A stretch of DNA of 64,000 bases from Bacteroidota bacterium (GTDB taxonomy: Bacteria; Bacteroidota; Bacteroidia; Bacteroidales; UBA7960): positions 1 to 64,000 of the forward strand of contig REDJ01000232.1 in assembly GCA_007693555.1 (NCBI GenBank). The letters are read 5' to 3'. Position 1 is the stretch's first letter, and each line of letters starts with the position of its first letter. This document shows positions 35,214 to 44,295 of this stretch, in pieces. The notes beneath the pieces are model-generated. The model was not told the DNA's origin. It was given only the letters and a program-made list of their open reading frames with translations, and did no database searches. The position numbers were made by a program, and so were the translations under genes.

Positions 35214-36740
35214 TTATTCTACAAGTATTTTCCCGTCCATTTCATCCGATTTTTCTACACCCATCATATGCAAAATGGTAGGTGCCAGGTCTGCCAGCCT
35301 GCCCTCATCTTTTAGGGATTTGTAATCCTTGTCAATTAACCATAGGGGAACAGGATTGGTAGTATGAGCCGTATTGGGAGAACCATTATCATTAAAGGCA
35401 AAATCAGCATTACCATGATCAGAAGTAATTAGTACTGAGTATCCGTTATCTACAGCAGCTTCAGTAACTTCTTTCACACAGGCATCAACGGTTTCTACTG
35501 CTTTTTTTATGGCTTCGTAAACTCCGGTATGTCCTACCATATCGGCATTGGCAAAGTTCAGGCAAATGAAATCAAATTTCTGCTTTTTTATCTCAGCCAC
35601 TACAGCGTCTTTTACTTCGGGTGCACTCATTTCGGGTTGCAGATCGTAGGTGGCAACTTTAGGTGAGGAGATCATAATTCTTTCTTCGCCTATAAACTCA
35701 GTTTCGCGCCCACCACTGAAGAAAAAGGTAACATGCGGATATTTTTCTGTTTCTGCAATACGTAATTGGGTTTTGTTATTTCTTTCGAGTATTTCACCCA
35801 TAGTATTACTTAAATCATCTTTCTCGTAAATGATTTTCACATTTTTGAATGAGTCATCATATTTGGTCATAGTGAGATAATGCAACGGCATGGTTTTCAT
35901 ATCATGCTCAGGCATATCTTTTTGGGTAAGCACCACTGTTATTTCGCGCAGCCGGTCGGTACGGAAGTTAAAACATATTACAACATCTCCCTCGTCAATT
36001 GTGGCTAATGGTTTGTCATTTTCATCCACAATAACTTTGGGCTTGATAAATTCATCAGTTACATCGTCTTCATAAGATGCTTTTATAGCCGAAGCGCTGT
36101 CTTTAAATTTCTCACCTTCACCATTTACCAGCATGTCGTAAGCCAGCTTAATGCGCTCCCATCGCTTGTCGCGATCCATTGCATAATATCTTCCACAAAC
36201 TGAGGCAACGGTGCCCGCTGATTTTTTTATGTGCTCTTCCAACTGCCCTACATATCCTAATCCGCTCTTGGGGTCGGTATCGCGACCATCGGTAAAAGCA
36301 TGTATATATAGTTTATCAAATTTTTGTTGTTTGGCTGTATCGCACAATCCAAACAGATGGTCCATTGCAGAGTGTACACCTCCATCAGAAACCAAACCCA
36401 GCAAGTGAACTTTTTTACCCTCTTTTTTTGCATAGTCGAAAGCCGCTGTCAGAGTTTCCATTTTATGAAAAGAGCCATCTTCAATAGCTTTAGAAATTTT
36501 TACCAGGTCCTGGTAAACAATTCTTCCTGCCCCGATATTCAGGTGGCCCACTTCAGAGTTGCCCATCTGGCCCTTGGGAAGACCTACATCTTCGCCTGAA
36601 GTTCTGAGTGTTGTATATGCTGCTTTTTTTTGTAAACTTTTTGTAAATGGCACATCTGCATTGGAGATGATGTCAGATTTATCACCCTTTCCTACTCCCC
36701 AACCGTCCATGATAACAAGAATAACTTTTTTATTTTGCAT
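35214..36740 (-). CDS. gpmI: 2,3-bisphosphoglycerate-independent phosphoglycerate mutase
   Basis: The 508-residue cytoplasmic enzyme interconverts 3- and 2-phosphoglycerate in glycolysis and gluconeogenesis, using two Mn ions and a phosphoserine intermediate. The alkaline-phosphatase-superfamily metal site begins at MDGWG (Asp12), the nucleophile Ser62 lies in GQMGNSEVGHLNIGAGR, and later metal ligands are in NFANADMVGHTG and TSDHGNAD. Length and residue numbering match the family. It lies 45 bases after the MacB-like permease gene on the same strand and may share its transcript. Confidence 0.97.
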   Translation of the reverse strand: MQNKKVILVIMDGWGVGKGDKSDIISNADVPFTKSLQKKAAYTTLRTSGEDVGLPKGQMGNSEVGHLNIGAGRIVYQDLVKISKAIEDGSFHKMETLTAAFDYAKKEGKKVHLLGLVSDGGVHSAMDHLFGLCDTAKQQKFDKLYIHAFTDGRDTDPKSGLGYVGQLEEHIKKSAGTVASVCGRYYAMDRDKRWERIKLAYDMLVNGEGEKFKDSASAIKASYEDDVTDEFIKPKVIVDENDKPLATIDEGDVVICFNFRTDRLREITVVLTQKDMPEHDMKTMPLHYLTMTKYDDSFKNVKIIYEKDDLSNTMGEILERNNKTQLRIAETEKYPHVTFFFSGGRETEFIGEERIMISSPKVATYDLQPEMSAPEVKDAVVAEIKKQKFDFICLNFANADMVGHTGVYEAIKKAVETVDACVKEVTEAAVDNGYSVLITSDHGNADFAFNDNGSPNTAHTTNPVPLWLIDKDYKSLKDEGRLADLAPTILHMMGVEKSDEMDGKILVE

Positions 36741-36785
36741 TTCTTCCTTTCCGAATCTTTAGAATTAGAAATTATATTTAATTAA

Positions 36786-38036
36786 TTATAATCCTGTACG
36801 TATAGCTTCCACGGGGTCAAGTCTGGCTGCTGACCATGCCGGTACAAAGCCTGCAATAAGGCCTATGATCACTGAGACATTTATTCCCAGCATAATATTT
36901 TTCATACTGAGCATAAGATTCATCCCCAATATACTGGTTGCAAGCCAGGAGATGCCAAATACCATGACCAAACCTATTATGCCACCCATAAGGCTAAGCA
37001 ATACAGCTTCTGTCAGAAACTGAAATAGTATGAAATAGTTTTTAGCACCCAATGCTTTTTGTATGCCAATGATATTGGTTCTTTCTTTTACTGAAACAAA
37101 CATGATATTTGCAATACCAAAACCGCCTACCAGTATAGAGAAACCACCAATGATCCAGCCCGCTATTTTAAGTACGCTAAATACGTTATCAAACTGGGTT
37201 GATAGTAAACTTGCCTGGTTTAAAGCAAAGTTATCATCAGCAGTGGGCTTAATGCGCCTTATACTACGCATGGTCCCCCTCAGTTCATCAATCAATTCAT
37301 CATTGTCGAAGTTTTCTCTCCCTTTGGCAAGGATAGCCGGATTATACCTGTCACTGTTTACATCAATAAATGAATTGACAAATGTTACAGGAAGCAATAC
37401 CAGGTCATCGTGGCTGTTGCCAAAAATATCGTCGCCTTCTTGTGTAAATACTCCGATAACTTCAATATTACGTCCGAATATTTTAATGATTTTTCCAACC
37501 GGATCAACTTCATTAAAAAGGTTTTGGGCAATGTTGGCTCCTATTAAGGCAACATTTCTTCCGTTAAATGATTCCGTAGGGGAGAAATAACGGCCATTTC
37601 CTATTTCAAATGAACGGATTTTATCATAGTCATGTGAAGCGGTTAATATAGTAATTCTTTCCATGCTTCGGTTTCCAAATTCAACTGTACGGCTTGTAGA
37701 TGCCGTAAATACAACCGCGTCAAGTATCTGGGTCCGTCTCATGATTTCGTCGAGTTCACTCACACGGGGGGTAGGTCGATTGATATACCTCCACCAGGGA
37801 TAATCGCTACCGAACTCCCATGGCCACTTTTGAATATAAACTACATTTTCACCCAAAGATGCAATGGAGCCCCTGATGCTTTTTTCAAGTGCATCCACTA
37901 CACTGAAAACAGAAATAATCGCAAAGATACCTATAGTAATACCCAGCAGGGTAAGCAATGTTCGTAGCTTGTTAGCAACAACACTACCCCAGGCAAAAAA
38001 AGCACTCTCCTTGAAAAGTTTAATAAACAGTATCAT
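36786..38036 (-). CDS. MacB/FtsX-type ABC transporter permease
   Basis: The 416-residue inner membrane protein has the MacB architecture. There is one N-terminal helix (about 22-45: LRTLLTLLGITIGIFAIIS), a periplasmic MacB-type core domain (about 50-285), and three C-terminal FtsX helices (about 290-405) with the VKERTNIIGIQKALGAKN motif and an ending LDPVEAIRTGL. Such permeases act as mechanotransmission devices in lipoprotein or macrolide/peptide export and need a separate ATPase. The ATPase gene next upstream on this strand is of the MlaF type, which normally pairs with MlaE, so the true partner may lie elsewhere. The gap to that gene is 82 bases. Confidence 0.9.
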   Translation of the reverse strand: MILFIKLFKESAFFAWGSVVANKLRTLLTLLGITIGIFAIISVFSVVDALEKSIRGSIASLGENVVYIQKWPWEFGSDYPWWRYINRPTPRVSELDEIMRRTQILDAVVFTASTSRTVEFGNRSMERITILTASHDYDKIRSFEIGNGRYFSPTESFNGRNVALIGANIAQNLFNEVDPVGKIIKIFGRNIEVIGVFTQEGDDIFGNSHDDLVLLPVTFVNSFIDVNSDRYNPAILAKGRENFDNDELIDELRGTMRSIRRIKPTADDNFALNQASLLSTQFDNVFSVLKIAGWIIGGFSILVGGFGIANIMFVSVKERTNIIGIQKALGAKNYFILFQFLTEAVLLSLMGGIIGLVMVFGISWLATSILGMNLMLSMKNIMLGINVSVIIGLIAGFVPAWSAARLDPVEAIRTGL

Positions 38037-38118
38037 AGGGATTTTTTAAGGATACAAAGTTACAAATTTCGACTCACAATTCGTTCTGCTCAATTTTATG
38101 GTATTCTGTGGATTTCTA

Positions 38119-38865
38119 TTATTTAAGCTTTCGCACCAGTTCCGAAGCGTAAACAAAATCTTCCACTTCTTTGTTGCCGGTAGTAAGTATTTCATCAGAG
38201 CTTCCTTCCCACCACAAGTTACCTTTATAGATAAATATAACATGATCACCGATTTCCATTACACTATTCATGTCATGGGTATTTATTATAGTGGTAATCC
38301 GAAACTCCTTTGTAATCTCACTGATAAGCCTGTCAATTACGATGGCTGTCTGCGGATCAAGCCCGGAGTTGGGTTCATCGCAAAACAAATAGTCCGGTTT
38401 GTTGGCAATAGCCCGGGCAATAGCCACACGCTTTTTCATCCCCCCACTGATTTCAGCCGGGTAAAGGTGGTTGGCGTCCAATATATTCACTCTGTCAAGG
38501 CAAAAATGGGCCCTTTCAAGCTTCTCTTTGCGTGTCATGTCTTTATTAAACATTTCCAGGGGAAAAACAACATTTTCTTCCACCGTAAGTGAATCAAACA
38601 AAGCACTTCCCTGAAAGAGCATCCCCATTTTTTTTCTCACTTTGGTACGCTGTTTTTCATTCATCAGGGTGAAATTGTTTTTATCAAAAAATACTCCGCC
38701 TGAATCAGGCTCCAGCAAACCTACAAGGCATTTCATAAACACGGTTTTCCCGGAGCCGCTTTGCCCAATAATCAGGTTGGTTTTCCCTACTTCAAAAGTG
38801 GTATTGATACCTTTGAGTACGTTCAATTCGCCGAATGATTTTTTCAACTCTTTAACCTCTATCAT
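38119..38865 (-). CDS. mlaF: MlaF-type ABC transporter ATP-binding protein
   Basis: The 248-residue ATPase has Walker A GQSGSGKT, the signature EISGGMKKRVAIARA and Walker B YLFCDEPNSGLDP with the family-specific NSGLDP. This pattern fits the ATPase of MCE-type phospholipid/organic-solvent-tolerance transporters (MlaF/Ttg2A). Its start codon overlaps the stop codon of the MlaE-type gene by 4 bases (ATGA), showing translational coupling. The symbol is given at family level. No MlaD (MCE) or MlaC gene is visible in the immediate cluster. Confidence 0.9.
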   Translation of the reverse strand: MIEVKELKKSFGELNVLKGINTTFEVGKTNLIIGQSGSGKTVFMKCLVGLLEPDSGGVFFDKNNFTLMNEKQRTKVRKKMGMLFQGSALFDSLTVEENVVFPLEMFNKDMTRKEKLERAHFCLDRVNILDANHLYPAEISGGMKKRVAIARAIANKPDYLFCDEPNSGLDPQTAIVIDRLISEITKEFRITTIINTHDMNSVMEIGDHVIFIYKGNLWWEGSSDEILTTGNKEVEDFVYASELVRKLK

Positions 38866-39602
38866 ACCAGTAAAATTTGTGTGAGAATTAAGTTGAAAAT
38901 TATAATGTAGATGCTACTGAATACTACTGCTTTGGTGCTTGAGTGCCCCACTTCAAGAGCTCCTCCCCTGGTAATATAACCAAAATAGCCTGAAATAGAA
39001 GCTATCAGAAATGCGAATACAACGGTTTTAATAAGTGCATAAAAAACATCATATTGAGAGAACTCAAAAAGAATTCCGTAAAAATAATGACTTAAAGGCA
39101 CCACATTGGTTATGGCTGAAGCCATCCAACCACCCAATATGCCCAAAAAAATACTGATTATTACCAGCATAGGATTCACTATCATACTGGCAATGATTTT
39201 GGGTAAGATAAGGTAACCCGCTGAGTTAATGCCCATTACCTCAAGTGCATCAATCTGCTCTGTTACCCGCATGGTGCCAATTTCAGAAGCAATTCGCGAA
39301 CCTACCTTTCCGGCAAGTATCAAACTTATTATGGTAGGTGAGAACTCAAGTATGATGGATTGCCGGGTTGCAAAACCTACTGCGTAAATGGGCAACAAAG
39401 GATGATCTGTATTAAAGGCTGTTTGTATGGTAACAACAGCACCCATAAAAACAGAAATGATCGCAACAATTCCTAAGCTTTGCAGACCCAGGTTATCCAT
39501 TTCTACAATGATCTTTTGCCTGTAAATCCCAGGGTTCTGAGGCCTTTGAAGTATTTTTACCAGAAGTAACAGGTATTTTCCTATGTTAGTAAATAATTTC
39601 AT
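38862..39602 (-). CDS. mlaE: MlaE-type ABC transporter permease
   Basis: The 246-residue integral membrane protein is of the MlaE/Ttg2B family, with five to six hydrophobic segments. Family landmarks are VTIQTAFNTDHPL, the conserved RVTEQIDALEVMGINSAGYLILPK-type coupling helix (seen as TEQIDALEVMGIN) and RGGALEVGHSSTKAVV near the C-terminus. With MlaF it forms the inner membrane core that moves phospholipid between membranes to maintain outer membrane asymmetry. It is the first gene of the mlaE-mlaF pair, possibly followed by the MacB-like permease and gpmI. Confidence 0.92.
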   Translation of the reverse strand: MKLFTNIGKYLLLLVKILQRPQNPGIYRQKIIVEMDNLGLQSLGIVAIISVFMGAVVTIQTAFNTDHPLLPIYAVGFATRQSIILEFSPTIISLILAGKVGSRIASEIGTMRVTEQIDALEVMGINSAGYLILPKIIASMIVNPMLVIISIFLGILGGWMASAITNVVPLSHYFYGILFEFSQYDVFYALIKTVVFAFLIASISGYFGYITRGGALEVGHSSTKAVVFSSIYIIIFNLILTQILLV

Positions 39603-39977
39603 CTTTTAAGTGAAATGTCAAGATTCAGAATGCGAATTTACGCATATTTTACCGAAAGAATTTTACCTGAATGTGATTCAAATTATATTGTATAATGAGA
39701 TGGTTGAGTTTTTGCTTTTCTTTTTAATTATACGATTAAGTGTATTGATTAATTTATAAAAATAAGAATTGATTTGTTGATAAGTTTGTTTTGTAAATGC
39801 GGAATCTCTGTATTTGAGAATTTATATGCGATTCTGAACTATGGTAAAATCTTTTTAGAAATTTTGGCTGTGAAGGCATTGTATTTATAGGTGATTGGCC
39901 AGATAAATTCAAAAAAAATCATTAGGTTTGCAGATAATATAAACAATATTATAAGCTGTTTATAAATCCGGATTATT
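39603..39977. other. Divergent intergenic region, AT-rich
   Basis: This 375-base AT-rich stretch separates mlaE (minus) from the small lipoprotein gene (plus). TAGGTTTG at 39923-39930 matches the -7 consensus TAnnTTTG and lies 47 bases before the lipoprotein start, but I find no well-spaced -33 TTTG. No repeat, RNA gene or coding frame is convincing. Confidence 0.45.
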
Positions 39978-40145
39978 ATGTTTAAACAAACCAGGATATT
40001 ACTCGTCGTTACTTTAGTTATACTGGGCATGCTGTTTGTTTCATGTTCAGTATTGCGAGGGCGCAAATGTAATTGCCCCCAATGGAGTAAGGAAATTCCT
40101 GTAAAAGATTTTGATACTGTTGATTCCGATGCACCCAAAGCATAA
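39978..40145 (+). CDS. Small lipoprotein (55 residues)
   Basis: The frame from ATG 39978 to TAA 40145 gives MFKQTRILLVVTLVILGM then LFVSC, a textbook lipoprotein signal with Cys23. A short hydrophilic tail of about 32 residues contains CNCP and an acidic end (DFDTVDSDAPKA). It overlaps the start of the SprT-like gene by 17 bases in a different frame, which suggests translational coupling. A TAnnTTTG motif precedes it. The function is unknown. The signal peptide and overlap argue that it is a real gene despite its length. Confidence 0.72.
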   Translation: MFKQTRILLVVTLVILGMLFVSCSVLRGRKCNCPQWSKEIPVKDFDTVDSDAPKA

Positions 40146-40764
40146 AGAAATCCTGGCAAGGTATTTCCCGGCCCGTACTTTAGAGCAAGTTACAGGCCTC
40201 ATTATCAACCATCGTATACACATAAAATTTACCTCCGGACGAAATACAAAACTGGGAGATTATCGTCCCCCCGGGCCTAAGTTAACTACCCACCGTATTA
40301 CAGTTAACGGAAATCTGAATCCCTGGTTTCTTTATTTGGTATTCCTGCATGAATTTGCCCATTTGCTTGTTTGGAATACATACAAAACCCGTGTAAATCC
40401 TCATGGTGAACAATGGAAGCAGCAATTTTCCGGACTTCTGAAACAAGTGGTGGAAAATGACCTTTTGCCGGATAAACTCAAGCAACCGGTTTTGGACTTT
40501 TCCAACCATATAAAAGCTACTTTTGCTTCCAGCCCTGTTTTGTGGAAGATTTTGAAAAGCTACGATGAAAAAACGTCCAGTGAAATTACCATTGAAGATA
40601 TTCCGTTTAATGCTTACTTTAAAGCTACCAATGGTAAGCTATTTAAAAAAGAAGAAAAATTAAGAACAAGGTACAGATGCTTGTGCCTCGACAACAAACG
40701 CAGATATCTGTTTCATCCCATGGCATGTATCAGGCCGGTTGAGGGTGAACATGTTAATGAATAA
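40129..40764 (+). CDS. SprT-like zinc metalloprotease-fold protein
   Basis: The 211-residue protein is read from ATG 40129 (MHPKHKEIL); a longer frame beginning at TTG 40111 is less likely. It has the SprT zincin motif HEFAH followed by HGEQWKQQF, where a third metal ligand is expected. The C-terminal half contains a CLCLDN pair of cysteines and a further Cys (MACIRP), possibly a degenerate zinc ribbon. SprT-like proteins include DNA-protein crosslink proteases; the bacterial members' role is not well defined. It overlaps the small lipoprotein gene and is followed by a terminator. Confidence 0.85.
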   Translation: MHPKHKEILARYFPARTLEQVTGLIINHRIHIKFTSGRNTKLGDYRPPGPKLTTHRITVNGNLNPWFLYLVFLHEFAHLLVWNTYKTRVNPHGEQWKQQFSGLLKQVVENDLLPDKLKQPVLDFSNHIKATFASSPVLWKILKSYDEKTSSEITIEDIPFNAYFKATNGKLFKKEEKLRTRYRCLCLDNKRRYLFHPMACIRPVEGEHVNE

Positions 40765-40783
40765 TTTAAATTCTAAATATTTC

Positions 40784-40810
40784 AACCGGCAGTTCAGCTT
40801 GCCGGTTTTT
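40784..40810 (+). terminator. Rho-independent terminator after the SprT-like gene
   Basis: AACCGGCA (40784-40791) pairs with TGCCGGTT (40800-40807) around an 8-base loop, followed by T residues. It sits 20 bases after the stop codon and 15 bases before the next start codon. Confidence 0.85.
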
Positions 40811-40824
40811 AAAAATTAACAAAT

Positions 40825-41916
40825 ATGGACAAAAACAATTACGTTGTAATTATGGCAGGGGGAGTAGGAGAACGATTCTGGCCCATGAGCAGGGTGAGCC
40901 GCCCCAAGCAGTTTATCGATATTTTAGGAACAGGAAAAACACTTATTCAGCAAACCTATGAGCGTTTTTTGAAAGTCTGTTATCCTGAAAATATTTATAT
41001 CGTTACCAACAAGATTTATCGTGATCTTGTAATGCAGCAGCTTGAAGGAATAAAAGAGGCCCAGGTTGTTTGCGAACCGGCAAGAAAAAATACAGCGCCC
41101 TGTATTGCCTATGCAGCATATAAAATTCATGCTCTAAACCCCGAGGCCCGCATGGTAGTTGCACCATCTGACCATATCATTATGAAAGAGGATGTGTTTT
41201 GTAATATTATCATTTCTGCATTGGAAGCTGCAAAAGACGGTGAAAATTTTTATACCCTGGGAATAAAACCCTCAAGACCCGATACGGGTTACGGCTATAT
41301 TCAGTATGTGGCAGGTACCAGATACGAACACAGCGATTTATTGCGAAAAGTAAAAACCTTTACCGAAAAACCCAACGAAGAATTGGCCTTGTCATTCTTG
41401 CAAAGTGGTGATTTTCTCTGGAATTCAGGCATATTTATCTGGTCATGCAAGTCCATTATAGATGCATTTGAAAAGTTTCAGCCCGAAATCAGCTATGTAT
41501 TTCAAAAAGGCATCGGACTTTACAATACTCCTGATGAAGAACCCTATATAGAAAAAGCATACCCATCCTGTAAAAGTATTTCCATAGATTATGCAATCAT
41601 GGAAAAAGCCGAAAATGTTTATGTATTTATTTCCGATTTTGGATGGTCAGATCTGGGAACATGGGGTTCACTGTTTGATGTCAGAAAAAAGGATAAAAAT
41701 AACAATGCCGTTATGGGTAATAATGTCATGGTTTATGATGCCAAAAATTGCATAGTAAATGTACCCGACGAAAAGATCGTGATTATCCAGGGCCTTGATG
41801 ATTATATTATTTCAGAGTCAGACAGTGCATTGCTTATTTGCCAGAAACATCAGGAGCAGCAAATACGCAGATATGTGAATGACATTAAGCTTTTTAAAGG
41901 GGAGGAGTATATTTAA
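40825..41916 (+). CDS. manC: Mannose-1-phosphate guanylyltransferase
   Basis: The 363-residue cytoplasmic enzyme makes GDP-mannose from mannose-1-phosphate and GTP for polysaccharide and glycoprotein synthesis. The nucleotidyltransferase signature is GGVGERFWPMSRVSRPKQF near the N-terminus. FTEKP, WNSGIFIW and DFGWSDLGTW are typical of bacterial GDP-mannose pyrophosphorylases. It ends without the C-terminal phosphomannose isomerase domain, so it is monofunctional. It begins 15 bases after a terminator and is followed by the S46 peptidase gene after 52 bases. Confidence 0.94.
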   Translation: MDKNNYVVIMAGGVGERFWPMSRVSRPKQFIDILGTGKTLIQQTYERFLKVCYPENIYIVTNKIYRDLVMQQLEGIKEAQVVCEPARKNTAPCIAYAAYKIHALNPEARMVVAPSDHIIMKEDVFCNIIISALEAAKDGENFYTLGIKPSRPDTGYGYIQYVAGTRYEHSDLLRKVKTFTEKPNEELALSFLQSGDFLWNSGIFIWSCKSIIDAFEKFQPEISYVFQKGIGLYNTPDEEPYIEKAYPSCKSISIDYAIMEKAENVYVFISDFGWSDLGTWGSLFDVRKKDKNNNAVMGNNVMVYDAKNCIVNVPDEKIVIIQGLDDYIISESDSALLICQKHQEQQIRRYVNDIKLFKGEEYI

Positions 41917-41968
41917 TATTTACAACTTTTCCTGATCAAATTACTAATCAACATATTATAAAAATCAA

Positions 41969-44122
41969 ATGATAAAACGAAAAATCTTCCTTTTGCTTTT
42001 TATTGCCGGACTTTTTCGTCCTGCTGTAAAGGCTGATGAGGGGATGTGGCTCCCCTTTCTTATTGATGATAATCTTTATGAAACTATGCAGGAAATGGGT
42101 TTGAAACTCACTCCTGAACAGATTTTCAGTTTTACAGAATCCAGCATCAAGGATGCAATTGTAAGCTTTGGAGGTTTCTGCACCGGAGAAATCATTTCGG
42201 ACCAGGGGCTTTTACTGACCAATCACCACTGTGGGTATGGACGTATACAATCGCATAGCACCCCCGAAAAAGATTATCTCACAGATGGTTTCTGGGCGAT
42301 GACCCGTGAAGAAGAGCTCCCGAATCCCGGGTTATTTGTGAGTTTTCTTGTGAGTGTGGAGGATGTAACCCAGCAGGTAATGGCAGAACTGAATGAGGAA
42401 ATGAACCGGCAGGAAAGAGAAGCTGCAGTAAGAAGAGTAAGTAACAGGCTGGTAAGTGAAGCCACAGAAGACACACATTACCAGGCCAATGTTAGGCCGA
42501 TGTTTGCCGGGAATGAGTTTTTTCTGTTTGTGTATGAACGTTTTAATGATGTGAGAATGGTGGGTGTACCCCCATCCTCCATCGGAAAATTCGGTGGTGA
42601 CACTGATAACTGGATGTGGCCTCGCCATACAGGGGATTTTGCCCTTTTCAGGGTTTATACTGCTCCTGATGGCACTCCGGCAGAATATGCCCCTGAAAAT
42701 ATTCCGCTCGTTCCCCGTCATCACCTGCCTGTATCTATTCGTGGTGTTGAGCAGGATGATTTTGCCATGGTTTTGGGATATTCTGGCTCCACCGATCGCT
42801 ATCTAACTTCATTTGGAATTGAATTCCGGCTGGAACATGAATTTCCTGTACGAATAGACATTCGCCGGCAGAAACTTGATATTATTGAAGAAGCCATGGC
42901 TGCCAGCGATGAAATCCGTATTAAATATGCATCCAAACAATCCGGAATTTCCAACTACTGGAAAAACTTTATCGGCATGAGTAATGCCTTGGAAAGACTA
43001 AATGTTGCAGATACAAAAAGAGAAATTGAAGAGGAGTTTACAGCTTGGGTGGATGAGGATGAAACCAGACAAGAGCAATATGGCAAGGTAATGGAAATGT
43101 TCGAATCAGTTTACAATGGATTTGAACAGTTTCATTCACATAACTTCATTTATTTTGAGGCCATATTAACCGGGCCCGATATAATTAGAGTAGCATTGTC
43201 CTATCGCACACTTGCAAGGTTGCTGAGTGAAAATGCCGGACAACAGGAAATACAAAATGAGATAAACAGGCTCAGAGATGCCCTTGAAAGGACCTATAGA
43301 AATTTTGATCAGGATGTGGACAGGCAATTATGGGCTGCAATGATGGAAGTGTATCATTCTAAGGTTCCTGCTCATTTACAACCCGAAATTTTTACTGAAA
43401 TCAACAAACGATTCCGTGGTGATTTTAATCGCTTTGCGGAACAGGTCTACCGGGGAAGTATTTTTGCAAATGAAGAATCCCTTGAAAATTTTCTGAGCAA
43501 ACCGGGTCTGCGTACTCTTCAAAGAGACTGGGTATTCAGGATTGCCAATGAAATTTTTGATAATCATACAGCCATAATGCAGCAAATGGGAGTATACAAT
43601 GATATGCTTGCAGATGCAAACCGGCTATTTATTCGCGGGTTGAGAGAAATGAAGCCAGATAAGCCCTTTTACCCTGATGCCAATTCCACAATGCGGTTTA
43701 CATATGGTAGTGTTGGAGGCTATTTTCCTGCCGATGCGGTATATTTTGATTTCGCAACAACCTACAAAGGAGTAATGGAAAAGGAAGACCCAAATCATCA
43801 TGAATTTATTGTGCCTGAAGAATTAACTGAGCTTTTCATGCAAAAAGACTTTGGAGAATATGCGAATGACGGTAATTTAATAGTTAATTTTATTTCCAAT
43901 AATGATATTACCGGAGGTAATTCAGGAAGCCCGGTTCTGGATGGCGAGGGTAACCTTATCGGTTTAGCATTTGATGGCAACTGGGAAGCTATGAGCGGAG
44001 ATATCCTTTTTGAGCACGAAATGCAGCGTTGCATCAATGTGGATGCCCGTTATATCTTGTTTATCATTGATAAATTTGCAGGAGCAACACACCTGATTGA
44101 TGAAATGACTATCGTCAGATAG
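41969..44122 (+). CDS. S46 dipeptidyl peptidase, DPP7-type
   Basis: The 717-residue exported serine peptidase has a signal peptide (1-22) and the S46 chymotrypsin-like double beta-barrel with a helical domain. The catalytic His is in LLLTNHHCGYG (81-90) and the catalytic Ser652 in GGNSGSP. Eighteen residues after the Ser is Gly670 (FDGNWEAMSGD); in Porphyromonas enzymes Gly at the equivalent place marks DPP7 (broad, hydrophobic P1) while Arg marks DPP11 (Asp/Glu P1). I therefore infer DPP7-type specificity. It releases dipeptides in the periplasm for amino-acid nutrition. Its end faces the convergent prolyl oligopeptidase gene across a palindromic element. Confidence 0.93.
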   Translation: MIKRKIFLLLFIAGLFRPAVKADEGMWLPFLIDDNLYETMQEMGLKLTPEQIFSFTESSIKDAIVSFGGFCTGEIISDQGLLLTNHHCGYGRIQSHSTPEKDYLTDGFWAMTREEELPNPGLFVSFLVSVEDVTQQVMAELNEEMNRQEREAAVRRVSNRLVSEATEDTHYQANVRPMFAGNEFFLFVYERFNDVRMVGVPPSSIGKFGGDTDNWMWPRHTGDFALFRVYTAPDGTPAEYAPENIPLVPRHHLPVSIRGVEQDDFAMVLGYSGSTDRYLTSFGIEFRLEHEFPVRIDIRRQKLDIIEEAMAASDEIRIKYASKQSGISNYWKNFIGMSNALERLNVADTKREIEEEFTAWVDEDETRQEQYGKVMEMFESVYNGFEQFHSHNFIYFEAILTGPDIIRVALSYRTLARLLSENAGQQEIQNEINRLRDALERTYRNFDQDVDRQLWAAMMEVYHSKVPAHLQPEIFTEINKRFRGDFNRFAEQVYRGSIFANEESLENFLSKPGLRTLQRDWVFRIANEIFDNHTAIMQQMGVYNDMLADANRLFIRGLREMKPDKPFYPDANSTMRFTYGSVGGYFPADAVYFDFATTYKGVMEKEDPNHHEFIVPEELTELFMQKDFGEYANDGNLIVNFISNNDITGGNSGSPVLDGEGNLIGLAFDGNWEAMSGDILFEHEMQRCINVDARYILFIIDKFAGATHLIDEMTIVR

Positions 44123-44160
44123 GTAAGAAGCTCAAAACCTTAATAGAGTAAATAAAAATT

Positions 44161-44215
44161 GAGCCTGTCGAAAAGGCTTTCTGAATTTCAGAATATCTGC
44201 CTTCCCGACAGGCTC
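44161..44215. repeat. Nested palindromic (REP-like) element
   Basis: The outer arms GAGCCTGTCG (44161-44170) and CGACAGGCTC (44206-44215) pair perfectly. Inside, AAGGC (44173-44177) pairs with GCCTT (44199-44203), and TTCTGAA pairs with TTCAGAA around the centre. The result is a three-tier hairpin of 55 bases. It lies in the gap between two convergent peptidase genes. Sequences containing TTTCGACAGGCTC-like cores are familiar intergenic palindromes in many bacterial genomes. It may serve as a terminator or message-end stabiliser. Confidence 0.75.
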
Positions 44216-44295
44216 AGGTTATACTTTACTATTTACAAAAACTTTTAGTTAGTTTTTTCCTGATCGGTTTTCGTAATACCCAATTAAAAAAACAG

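Noticed and set aside
39839-40159. Minus-strand frame of 106 residues
   Set aside because: It is antisense to the small lipoprotein and the SprT-like gene start, and has no homology features or start-site support.
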